Below, piece after piece: positions 9,211 through 16,927 of a stretch of DNA of 39,560 nt. Both the position numbers and the translations under genes were made by a program. The stretch comes from Acidobacteriaceae bacterium (GTDB taxonomy: Bacteria; Acidobacteriota; Terriglobia; Terriglobales; Acidobacteriaceae). Under the pieces are notes generated by a model, which ran no database searches, was not told the origin of the DNA, and worked only from the letters and a program-made list of their open reading frames with translations. The stretch lies in the NCBI GenBank assembly GCA_003159355.1, contig PLPA01000283.1:43621-83180 (forward strand), given 5' to 3'. Position 1 is the first letter of the stretch; every line of letters starts with the position of its first letter.

Positions 9211-10677
9211 ATGCGCAAGAGATGGTTATTGGTTATCTTCGGCATCTTGGTTACTGGTGTAGCGGTCCGCTGCCTGGGCCAGGATGCAGCTAAGAATATG
9301 GACACGAGCACGGGTAAGAAAGTATGCGAGTGTGGCGCGCATCCGCCGGGACCGCCAAGAGACCGCACCGTAACCCCGTATGCTGGTACGCCGGACGACT
9401 TGAAGCCATTCGGCAAGTTTACGCCGAGTTATGATGTCAACTATATTCGTCCAAACATCTACATGGGCGCGGCGCGGAAGATTCCCGATCCCGCGGATAT
9501 TACGGAGGTGCGCATCGGATTTATCGGTCCGATCGAGCATCACCCCGACCAGGTTTTTGGGCTGCGGATGCTGCATGGCGCGCAGATGGCGATCGATGAG
9601 GCCAATGCCCGCGGCGGTTACGGGGGCAAGCCCTTCAAGCTGATGGCGCATAACGACTACGATAACTGGCAGGCCAAGACCGTTTATGGTCCGGACCGGC
9701 CCACAGACTCAGATATATGGGGATCGTCTTCGAATCAAGCTGTCAATATGGTTTACGACGACGAGGATTGGGCGATCTTTGGCTCGATCAGCTCCGAGAC
9801 CACGCACATCGTACTGCGCGTGGCGTTGCGTGCCGAGATTCCCGTGGTGAACTCGGAAAATACCGATCCCACCGTTCCAGAGACTACGATTCCGTGGTAC
9901 TTCGGCGCTTTGCAGGATGACCGGCAGCAGTCTTACACGTTGGCTCGCCACATTTTTACCGAGCTGGGGCTGAAACGCGTAGCGCTGTTCAGGGTAAACA
10001 ACCGCTATGGCCGCTTCGGAGTAGGCAAGTTCCGCGATGCGGCGCGCCGTCTGGGCCATCCGCTGGTGATTGAGCAGAAGTATCTGCCGGGCGACACGGA
10101 CTATTCGCAGCAGTTGAAGGTGATTCGCGATGCGCGGGCCGATGCGGTTGCTATCTGGGCCGATGAGGAACAGACGGCGCTGTTCCTCAAACAGTTACGG
10201 GCAGCGGGAATGAAACAGCGCGTCTTTGGCGCATATCGCACACTGGGTCCGGCGTTGCTGGCTGAGGCGGGAGATGCGGCCGAGGGCTTCGAAGCGGTCT
10301 ACCCCTACGATCCAACGCGCAACGACCCACGCTGGATCGACTTCAACAAGCGATACGAAGACCAATTCCATGAGAAGCCGGATCATTACGGCGCGTTGGC
10401 CTTCGACGCAATGAATGCTTTGCTCGATTCAATCTGCATGGCTGGACTCAATCGCGCGCGGATTCACGATGCTCTTGCCAACATTGAAGAGTACGACGGC
10501 GTAACTGGGCACATGACCTTCGACCCCAACGGGAAGAACGTGGCGCCGTTGTATTTGGGCACGGTACATGATGGCACAATCACATACAGGGTTGCCACGA
10601 TGGAAGCACGCTCGGTGCGGCCAGTGTCTTCTACCGCGCCGCAAATAATGCCCACTGGCGAGCCGCGCAAACAGTGA
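9211..10677 (+). CDS. ABC-type branched-chain amino-acid-like periplasmic binding protein (orphan)
   Basis: About 488 residues from the ATG at 9211 (AAGGAG eight bases upstream; a GTG at 9208 is too near). Residues 3-22 form a signal peptide. An unusual N-terminal section with CECGAHPPGPPRD leads into a type-I periplasmic binding fold: VRIGFIGPIEHHPDQVFG, GAQMAIDEANARGGYGGKPF, IFGSISSETTH, KRVALFRVNNRYGRFGVGKF and DAVAIWADEEQTALFLKQL. This is the LivK/Leu-Ile-Val-binding family. No ABC permease or ATPase gene is nearby, so it may sense or present a ligand rather than feed a transporter. Comparable orphan binding proteins and beta-propellers accompany quinoprotein dehydrogenase loci, but no dehydrogenase is seen here. 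It closes the compact exported-protein run with a 97-base gap before it. Confidence 0.82.
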   Translation: MRKRWLLVIFGILVTGVAVRCLGQDAAKNMDTSTGKKVCECGAHPPGPPRDRTVTPYAGTPDDLKPFGKFTPSYDVNYIRPNIYMGAARKIPDPADITEVRIGFIGPIEHHPDQVFGLRMLHGAQMAIDEANARGGYGGKPFKLMAHNDYDNWQAKTVYGPDRPTDSDIWGSSSNQAVNMVYDDEDWAIFGSISSETTHIVLRVALRAEIPVVNSENTDPTVPETTIPWYFGALQDDRQQSYTLARHIFTELGLKRVALFRVNNRYGRFGVGKFRDAARRLGHPLVIEQKYLPGDTDYSQQLKVIRDARADAVAIWADEEQTALFLKQLRAAGMKQRVFGAYRTLGPALLAEAGDAAEGFEAVYPYDPTRNDPRWIDFNKRYEDQFHEKPDHYGALAFDAMNALLDSICMAGLNRARIHDALANIEEYDGVTGHMTFDPNGKNVAPLYLGTVHDGTITYRVATMEARSVRPVSSTAPQIMPTGEPRKQ

Positions 10678-10805
10678 CTCTTACTCTCCGCAACAGATGT
10701 CAGCCGAAGCTGCACGACAAATATGGCTCATTCGAGCGAATCTACGTTGTCCAGTCGGCTCTGCGGGGGAGAATCGTCAAAAAGAAGAAAGACGGGGTTT
10801 CCTCA

Positions 10806-11117
10806 ATGGATGATGCTCTTCCCGATGCCCGGATTGCATTCCGCGCCTACTTGATCCGTCTTCATGGACCGGAGAGCGGCCCAACAATAAGAGTGCTTTT
10901 AGTCGAGGCCTCAAAAGCGCGATCAATTTATGAGGGATTCGGATCGTGGCCGCAATGCGAGCGTTGGATCGGACAGCTTACAGGTTGGATTACTCCGCGA
11001 GATGTGTTGGCAGATCTTCACAAACGTCTCGAACAAAAGCAATTGGCGACCATTAATGTGGTGCGAACTTCAGTGCAAGACATCGAATCTGCCGGACTAA
11101 GTCGTGTTGATAGCTAA
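10806..11117 (+). CDS. Hypothetical protein, 103 residues
   Basis: The plausible start is the ATG at 10806 (MDDALPDARIAFRAYLIRLH). An upstream GTG at 10674 overlaps the previous stop but would add 44 residues of low-complexity, Lys-rich sequence. The product has a compact, soluble look (FRAYLIRLHGPESG, SKARSIYEGFGSWPQCERWI) and no signal peptide, membrane segment or motif I recognise. It converges with the 11135-13810 gene, leaving 17 bases between stop codons. Function unknown. Confidence 0.5.
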   Translation: MDDALPDARIAFRAYLIRLHGPESGPTIRVLLVEASKARSIYEGFGSWPQCERWIGQLTGWITPRDVLADLHKRLEQKQLATINVVRTSVQDIESAGLSRVDS

Positions 11118-11134
11118 ACGAGAGAGGTTCATAA

Positions 11135-13810
11135 CTATTGTTTTGTCGCTGTTGTGGAAGGGGCGCCGAGGTGAAAGCTATGGCGGTCGAGTTTACTGAC
11201 CGCGGTTGCGAACTCACGAATTTCGATGTATTGATTCTTGTCCACGTCAATAAAATGCTGGCGGGTGTTGGTCGCAGGCCACCACACGTCGATCGCGGCA
11301 ATGCGCGCATTGTGCCCTAGCCCGATATGCTGTTCCATCGGATTAGAGCCGAAGGAACTGGTTTCTCCGACCGTACGATAGATTGATCGTGGTGCCTGAC
11401 CATCATCTGTCACTGTGACCTTGACCTGCGCGCCGACTCCGGAGCGGTTGCTTTTTACGCCAACCAGATGCACATTGATCCAGTCGTTGTTGTTGCCGGG
11501 GTTTTTAAACACACGCAAAGTGTGCGCATCGCCTGGCACAGCTCCGCCGGTCTCCGCCACGATGGCCACATTTCCGCTTCTGTCGAGATCGGCAAATGTG
11601 ATAGCGTGCCCTTTGTGCACGTCTCCTGTTCCCGAAGAAGCTGTGATGTCCACAAACTTTTTTCCGTCTTTGTTGAGTAGCAGCGTGTGCGGTATCAACG
11701 CAGTATAGTTCGGGTTCCCGTTTCCAAGGTAGATGGAGAGGAAGCCGTCGTTTCGGATGTCGCCAAAGCCGGAACCCATCGGCATGAATACCTTGTCGAG
11801 GCCCACTTTTTCGGTAACATCTTCAAAGGTTCCATCGTGCTTGTTGCGGTAGAGCTTGAGCGTTTCGGCGTTGTGCGGCAGACCTAAATAAGTCTTTATT
11901 GACTCCGCGATAGAGATCGGATAGCTTGCTACAAACAGGTCCGGCCATCCGTCGTTGTCGTAGTCGAAGAAGAACGTCGAGAAGCTGACTATTGGAGCCT
12001 GGACGCCCGCCTGCCGGGCCACATCTGTAAATGTCAGATTGCCGTTGTTGTGGTATAGATTATTCGCACCGTACAGGTTTGACACATAGAAATCTACGTA
12101 GCCGTCCTGATCGTAGTCCGCGGCCGTTACTCCCTTGGAAAACGCTGTCTGATCGATTCCCGACGAATGCGAGATGTCTTCAAATGTGCCGTCGCCTTTG
12201 TTGTGAAACAGTTGGCTGGGGGAGTTTTCGTTGGCAATGAAGAGGTCAAGATAGCCATCATTGTCAATGTCAGCCCATACCGCGGAATTTGTTTGAGCTA
12301 CGTTATCTCCCAGTCCGCTTTCCTCCGTCACGTCCGTGAATGTTCCATCGCAGTTATTGCGCAAAAGAGACCTTCTTTGAGGGTATTCCCATCCCCCGCG
12401 CGGAATGAAAAGGTCCATGCATCCGTCATTGTTGTAGTCCACCTGCATGATGTTGAGGGCGCCAAGCTGGTCAGCGAGGCCCGCTTGGACCGTTCGATCC
12501 GTAAAAGTGCCATCCCCGTTGTTGTGGAAATACTTGATCGGATCGCAGACTTCCATGCTGGAAACAACGATGTCAAGCAATCCGTTGTTCTCGAAGTCGT
12601 CGATGGTAAGCCCGCCGGCTTCGCGCATGACATTCAAGCCTGCTGCAGGCGCAACATCGACAAAGCGTCCGATGTCCTCCTTCGACTGGAAATCGCTCAG
12701 CGGGATGAGATATTCCTTGGGCACACCAGTCGGATACTCGCCCAGAGTCGAATACGCATAATTGAGCAGCCATTTTACTTCGATGTCGTTTGGGTATTGC
12801 ATGAGAAAATGAGTAAAGTATTGAATGGCAAGCCTGGATTCGTCCTTTTTCTCATAACTTTCCTTGGGATTTACGGGAGGAAATAAATCCATATCGCCGG
12901 AGTTGCGATAGACGCCGTTCTCCATCTCAGCCCAATGCAGATACGCCGCCCCGATTGTCTCTTCAAGTTTGGGTAACAAGGGAAACGTTGCTGCCTGTAC
13001 TGGGCCGCCCATGCCGCCACTGCCGCCGCCACCTGCACGATTGGACAACTGGGCCGATGTTGCTGTCTGGGCCATCTGGTAGGCAATCTTGAACTCCTTA
13101 ATAGATTCCTCCATCTTTCCCTTAGAAGCATATAGCTGGCCGGCAAACAAATAGAGTCCCAAAATATCTTCTGTACTGTAGGTTGCAGGAATATCCGACC
13201 TTGGCGTATTTGTAAAATCTACGATCTCCTTCATGGCAGCATCGTAAGACTGAGTTCGCAGGTTGCAGCTTTGACGGAGATCGCGAGCCCATCCATCGGG
13301 TTTTGGATAACGGCTAAAAAGACTATCAACTTCGCCAAGACCGCCAATTGATGCACCAAAACGAATGTCACCGTTTGCAACCAAGGCCTTTATGCGATCT
13401 GAGTTTAGATCTTGAGTCGCAGGCGCGACAGAGAAGATCTTCATGATTGCGAATCCAGACGGCACTGGAACAATGCCGCTAATTTGCCCATTAGAATGCC
13501 CGGCCAAGGCATCACGTAATTCGGAACGCAGTTGTGAAGGACTCAATTTGCCCATGTATCCGCCGTCGATTGCTGTTGGATCAATCGACTTCTCCTTGGC
13601 CAACACGCTGAAGTCCCATCCGGCATTGAGCTTACGCAACACGCCGGCAGCCTCTATTTCAGTAGATGTGACGATAATGCCCAATTCCAATGGCTGTGAA
13701 GCAGCATCTTGCTGGGCCAGGGCTAGGCTGGAAAAACATGGCAAAACCACGGCCGCTGAGAAAAACAGCTTTCCTATAAACAGATGACTGGCGATTGTTT
13801 GGCGTTGCAT
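11135..13810 (-). CDS. Parvulin-like PPIase / TPR / CRTAC1 (FG-GAP, ASPIC/UnbV) multidomain secreted protein
   Basis: 891 residues. A signal peptide (residues about 1-33) is followed at about 60-130 by a parvulin-type rotamase region (GWDFSVLAKEKSIDP, GGYMGKLSPSQLRSELRDAL, ISGIVPVPSGFAIMKI). About 210-390 contains TPR-like helices and a Gly-rich stretch (GGGGSGGMGG). From about 395 to 790 run FG-GAP/VCBS blades with Asp loops (DYNNDGCMDLFI, DIDNDGYLDLFI, DYDQDGYVDFYV), ending in an ASPIC/UnbV domain (NDWINVHLVGVKSNRSGVGA). The combination suggests a periplasmic or outer-surface folding or assembly factor for its own propeller partners; the catalytic competence of the rotamase part is unproved. 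The start is supported by GGGGAG just upstream, at a slightly short spacing. It is transcribed divergently from the cus operon and converges with region 1. Confidence 0.85.
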   Translation of the reverse strand: MQRQTIASHLFIGKLFFSAAVVLPCFSSLALAQQDAASQPLELGIIVTSTEIEAAGVLRKLNAGWDFSVLAKEKSIDPTAIDGGYMGKLSPSQLRSELRDALAGHSNGQISGIVPVPSGFAIMKIFSVAPATQDLNSDRIKALVANGDIRFGASIGGLGEVDSLFSRYPKPDGWARDLRQSCNLRTQSYDAAMKEIVDFTNTPRSDIPATYSTEDILGLYLFAGQLYASKGKMEESIKEFKIAYQMAQTATSAQLSNRAGGGGSGGMGGPVQAATFPLLPKLEETIGAAYLHWAEMENGVYRNSGDMDLFPPVNPKESYEKKDESRLAIQYFTHFLMQYPNDIEVKWLLNYAYSTLGEYPTGVPKEYLIPLSDFQSKEDIGRFVDVAPAAGLNVMREAGGLTIDDFENNGLLDIVVSSMEVCDPIKYFHNNGDGTFTDRTVQAGLADQLGALNIMQVDYNNDGCMDLFIPRGGWEYPQRRSLLRNNCDGTFTDVTEESGLGDNVAQTNSAVWADIDNDGYLDLFIANENSPSQLFHNKGDGTFEDISHSSGIDQTAFSKGVTAADYDQDGYVDFYVSNLYGANNLYHNNGNLTFTDVARQAGVQAPIVSFSTFFFDYDNDGWPDLFVASYPISIAESIKTYLGLPHNAETLKLYRNKHDGTFEDVTEKVGLDKVFMPMGSGFGDIRNDGFLSIYLGNGNPNYTALIPHTLLLNKDGKKFVDITASSGTGDVHKGHAITFADLDRSGNVAIVAETGGAVPGDAHTLRVFKNPGNNNDWINVHLVGVKSNRSGVGAQVKVTVTDDGQAPRSIYRTVGETSSFGSNPMEQHIGLGHNARIAAIDVWWPATNTRQHFIDVDKNQYIEIREFATAVSKLDRHSFHLGAPSTTATKQ

Positions 13811-14095
13811 CGGCTCCCCAATGGATGACTTGGATCGTTTGTAGATTTGTGAACGAAAGAAGAATCATAGTGGGGGTGACGGCGCGCGTCTTGGACCAAA
13901 GGATGGAGTGCCCGATTCGTCCGTCGGGAGGAGAAGGGAAGCCATACTTAATTATGATGCGGATACTCCACCAGATGGATGAAGGCGCGCATCATCTCAT
14001 TGATTGATAGAGTGTTCATCCATATTGCCGATGGAGAATGCGGCCAGAAAGAGCACAATCATCTGTTGGCGGGAATTGCCGCGGGAGATTTCCCT
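13811..14095. promoter_or_regulatory. Divergent intergenic region before cusC
   Basis: 285 bases between divergent genes must hold two promoters. I see no confident -35/-10 pair. A weak candidate for the plus strand is TTGATT at 14000 with CATATT 15 bases on. No clear CueR-type or CusR-type palindrome was found, so how metal regulates the operon is not visible. Confidence 0.3.
14083..14088 (+). promoter_or_regulatory. Shine-Dalgarno GGGAGA that sets the GTG start of cusC
   Basis: GGGAGA ends seven bases before the GTG at 14096. Starting there gives a normal signal peptide (MKLKQMMCAAIFIGCRLLSA). The upstream ATG at 13979 would put 39 charged residues before it. Confidence 0.55.
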
Positions 14096-15358
14096 GTGAA
14101 GCTCAAGCAAATGATGTGCGCTGCTATATTCATCGGCTGCCGGCTGCTGTCCGCACAGGGAGGCCACGAAGCGCCGTTGCCGACTTCACTCGCAACTCTA
14201 TTGGCTGAGGCGGGAGCAAAAAATAGTCAGGTTGCCTCCGCCGAGGATGCTTGGAGGGCCTCAGCACACGTTGAAAAGCTGGCCACTGCGCTTCCCGATC
14301 CTGTTATCACACTTCAGTCGTTCAGCATAGGCAGCCCTAAGCCGTTTGCCGGATTCAGCAACAGCGAGTTTGCGTACGTGAGTTTGGGAGCTTCACAAGA
14401 ACTTCCCTACCCTGGAAAACTCAGGCTCCGGGGCGAGGTTGCTCATCGCGAGATGGAGACGCAGAAGGCGGGCGTTGCAGTGACACGCTCCTTGGTGGCA
14501 GAGCAGGTCAAGCTGCTGTACCTGCAAATCGCATATTCTACCTCTGCAATCGCATACCTGGATCGTATCGATTCACTGTTGCAGTCCGTTACAAAAGACG
14601 CGCTCTCCCAGTACGCTCTGGGCAAAGGAAGCCAGTCAGCGGTCATCAAGGCGCAGATGGAGCGTACGCAGATTCTTCGTCAGGACACCATGCACAACCA
14701 GGAACTGTGGCAGGCACAGGCCCGGCTCAAGCAACTGTTGCATCGCACACAGGATTCTCCCGACATCTATCCCGATCCGCTGGCAGCGACGACCTTCGCG
14801 GCTGACCCGCAGGAGTTGCGAAACCAGTTGCGCTCCGGCAATCCCACGCTGCTGATGGATGCTTCTGCAGTGGACAAGCAGAAGGCGCAGTTGGCGTCCG
14901 CAAAGCGCAGCGTGAAGCCTGACTTTAATGTTGGCTATGCCTTCCAAATCACTGGCGATGATCATCGAAACCGATATATGTTTTCGGCGGAGATTCGTCT
15001 TCCCAATCGGCGTCGTGTAGAAGCTGAAATTGCCCAGGCAATGGAACTGGAGACTCGCGCAAGACACGAGATGGACTCGGATGTTCAGCAAAAGCTGGCT
15101 GATTTGCAGGAGCAATACATTGCCGTGAAGAGCACAGCGGAACTCCTCAATGAATACAAGGAAGGACTAATACCGCAAGCGGAGGCCGTGTTTCATTCCG
15201 AGCAGTCCGCCTATCAATCCAACAAGCAGGAACTCGGCCCGGTGCTTTCCGCATTGTTGGACATACTCACACTGGAGAGCGATTACCAGCAGGCGCTTCT
15301 CGATCATGAGGCCGCGCTGGTACGCATAGAGACATTGACAGGGAGAACAATACGATGA
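14096..15358 (+). CDS. cusC: Outer-membrane efflux channel, TolC/CusC family
   Basis: About 420 residues from a GTG start chosen by signal peptide and ribosome binding site. The sequence has TolC-family features: LPDPVITLQSFSIG, SQELPYPGKLRLRGEVAHREM, long amphipathic coiled-coil helices (RSLVAEQVKLLYLQIAYSTS; AQMERTQILRQDTMHNQELW) and a C-terminal YQQALLDHEAALVRIETL helix. It would form the outer-membrane duct of a tripartite efflux pump. The stop codon overlaps the next start (ATGA), so it is translationally coupled to the adaptor. Metal specificity is inferred from the adaptor and pump genes that follow. Confidence 0.85.
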   Translation: MKLKQMMCAAIFIGCRLLSAQGGHEAPLPTSLATLLAEAGAKNSQVASAEDAWRASAHVEKLATALPDPVITLQSFSIGSPKPFAGFSNSEFAYVSLGASQELPYPGKLRLRGEVAHREMETQKAGVAVTRSLVAEQVKLLYLQIAYSTSAIAYLDRIDSLLQSVTKDALSQYALGKGSQSAVIKAQMERTQILRQDTMHNQELWQAQARLKQLLHRTQDSPDIYPDPLAATTFAADPQELRNQLRSGNPTLLMDASAVDKQKAQLASAKRSVKPDFNVGYAFQITGDDHRNRYMFSAEIRLPNRRRVEAEIAQAMELETRARHEMDSDVQQKLADLQEQYIAVKSTAELLNEYKEGLIPQAEAVFHSEQSAYQSNKQELGPVLSALLDILTLESDYQQALLDHEAALVRIETLTGRTIR

Positions 15359-16926
15359 GCGTGATAGCGCAACGGAACATCCTGACAGCTTCATTGGTCT
15401 GGGCTAGTGCGATGACCTGTATGCTATTTTTTCTTCTGAGTCATCCGGCGGTACATTGGTCACAGGTTGCCGATTCTCCCGCTCCCATCGCCATGGCGCC
15501 CGCTGCTACGGCGGCAATGGCCATGGATACACCATCGCAGCAGATGGATGCGCCGCTTGCGCCGATGCAACTGACCGCGGAACAGATGCAAAACATCGGC
15601 ATGACAACAGGCACAGCGGAATACAAGGATCTCAGCGACGATCTGCGCGCCACTGGAAGCGTGGCAATCAATGATAGCCTCCTCTCTTATGTTCAGGTAA
15701 GATTTTCCGGCTCCATACGTAAAGTCTTCGCGAATGCAACCTATCAATATGTCCGAAAAGGCGAGCCGCTCTTTACCGTATATAGCCCGGAACTGGTGGC
15801 TACGCAGCAGGAATACCTGCTTGCGAACGAGAATCAGCGGGCCCTGAGTAGCAGTTCCATCCGCGATGTTGCCGCTGGCGCAAGGTCTCTTTCGACAGCG
15901 GCCGAACGCAGGCTTACGCAGTGGGAGATTCCTGAGAGTGAGATTGCAGAGCTGAAGCGCAGTGGGAAGGTGCTTACCGACCTGACGATTCAATCGCCGG
16001 TCTCCGGCTACATCACGGAGCGGAACGCGCTGCCGAATATGTACGCCGAACCTGGCACGCGTCTCTACACCATCGCCGACCTTTCGCGCGTGTGGGTCAA
16101 CGCGCAGGTATTTCAATGCGATGTTGGCCGCCTCAAACCAGGCGATCAGGCCGAGATCACCGTCGATGCATATCCGCAGAAGATATTCAATGGGCGTGTC
16201 GAAGAAGTCCTTCCACAGGTCGATGCAACCACGCGCACGGTAACGGTGCGGCTCTCGATCGACAACACGGGGCTACTGTTGAAGCCGGGAATGTTTGTCA
16301 ACGTGGACCTTAAATCCGCAATGGGCCGCCGCCTGGTCGTTCCCGCTTCATCTGTTCTACAAACCGGCTTGAAACAAATTGTATTTCTGAATAAAGGCGA
16401 TGGGCGCATCGAGCCGAAGGATATTGTCCTGGGCCCCCAGATCGGCGACAACTTTGTGATCCTCAAGGGACTCGAAGCGCATCAGTCGATTGTGACATCC
16501 GCGAATTTCCTCATTGATTCCGAAAGCCAAATGCAAGCTGCCTCCGGTGCAGGAATGGCGTCAATGTCTAACTCTGGCGCAAGCGAGGGAACCGCATCGC
16601 GTCAGTCGATTCGGATAGAGTTCACCACCAATCCCAATCCGCCGCAGAAGGGGACGAATACACTCCGCGTTAAGCTTACTGACGGCAATGGAGCAATAGT
16701 CTCAGGCGCTGACGTTGCAGTCGCATTTTACATGGCGGCAATGCCGGAGATGGGAATGGCTGCAATGAGCACAAACACAAAGCTCGCCGAGAAAAGCGGC
16801 GGAGTCTATGAGAACACAAGTGAACTGCCCTGTGGAGGAACATGGCAGGTAACCGTTACGGTGAAGCAGCACGGTCAACTCGTTGCGACAAAGAAACTCA
16901 GCGTCAATGCCAAGGGCGGAATGTGA
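15355..16926 (+). CDS. cusB: CusB-type periplasmic adaptor with Met-rich N-terminus and C-terminal YtkA/FixH-like domain
   Basis: 523 residues. A membrane or signal segment at about 10-30 is followed by a Met-rich stretch with methionines at 47, 55, 57, 64, 71, 78 and 83. Similar N-terminal methionines in E. coli CusB bind Cu(I)/Ag(I). Membrane-fusion motifs follow: VRFSGSIRKVF, YVRKGEPLFTVYSPELV, QSPVSGYITERNALPNMYAE, and the barrel segment KPGMFVNVDLKS. After about residue 415, an extra domain (EFTTNPNPPQKGTNTLRVKL, FYMAAMPEMGM, GGTWQVTVTV) resembles the YtkA/FixH-like fold and contains further methionines, possibly another copper site. It links the TolC channel to the RND pump. The fused C-terminal domain makes it longer than typical CusB proteins of about 400 residues. 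Confidence 0.88.
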   Translation: MSVIAQRNILTASLVWASAMTCMLFFLLSHPAVHWSQVADSPAPIAMAPAATAAMAMDTPSQQMDAPLAPMQLTAEQMQNIGMTTGTAEYKDLSDDLRATGSVAINDSLLSYVQVRFSGSIRKVFANATYQYVRKGEPLFTVYSPELVATQQEYLLANENQRALSSSSIRDVAAGARSLSTAAERRLTQWEIPESEIAELKRSGKVLTDLTIQSPVSGYITERNALPNMYAEPGTRLYTIADLSRVWVNAQVFQCDVGRLKPGDQAEITVDAYPQKIFNGRVEEVLPQVDATTRTVTVRLSIDNTGLLLKPGMFVNVDLKSAMGRRLVVPASSVLQTGLKQIVFLNKGDGRIEPKDIVLGPQIGDNFVILKGLEAHQSIVTSANFLIDSESQMQAASGAGMASMSNSGASEGTASRQSIRIEFTTNPNPPQKGTNTLRVKLTDGNGAIVSGADVAVAFYMAAMPEMGMAAMSTNTKLAEKSGGVYENTSELPCGGTWQVTVTVKQHGQLVATKKLSVNAKGGM

Positions 16927-16927
16927 G

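Noticed and set aside
12167-12886. 239-residue open frame on the plus strand
   Set aside because: It is antisense to the FG-GAP repeats of the parvulin-CRTAC1 gene; the same shadow effect as at 4422-5963.
13979-14095. 39-residue N-terminal extension of cusC from an upstream ATG
   Set aside because: It would bury the signal peptide. The GTG at 14096 has a better ribosome binding site.
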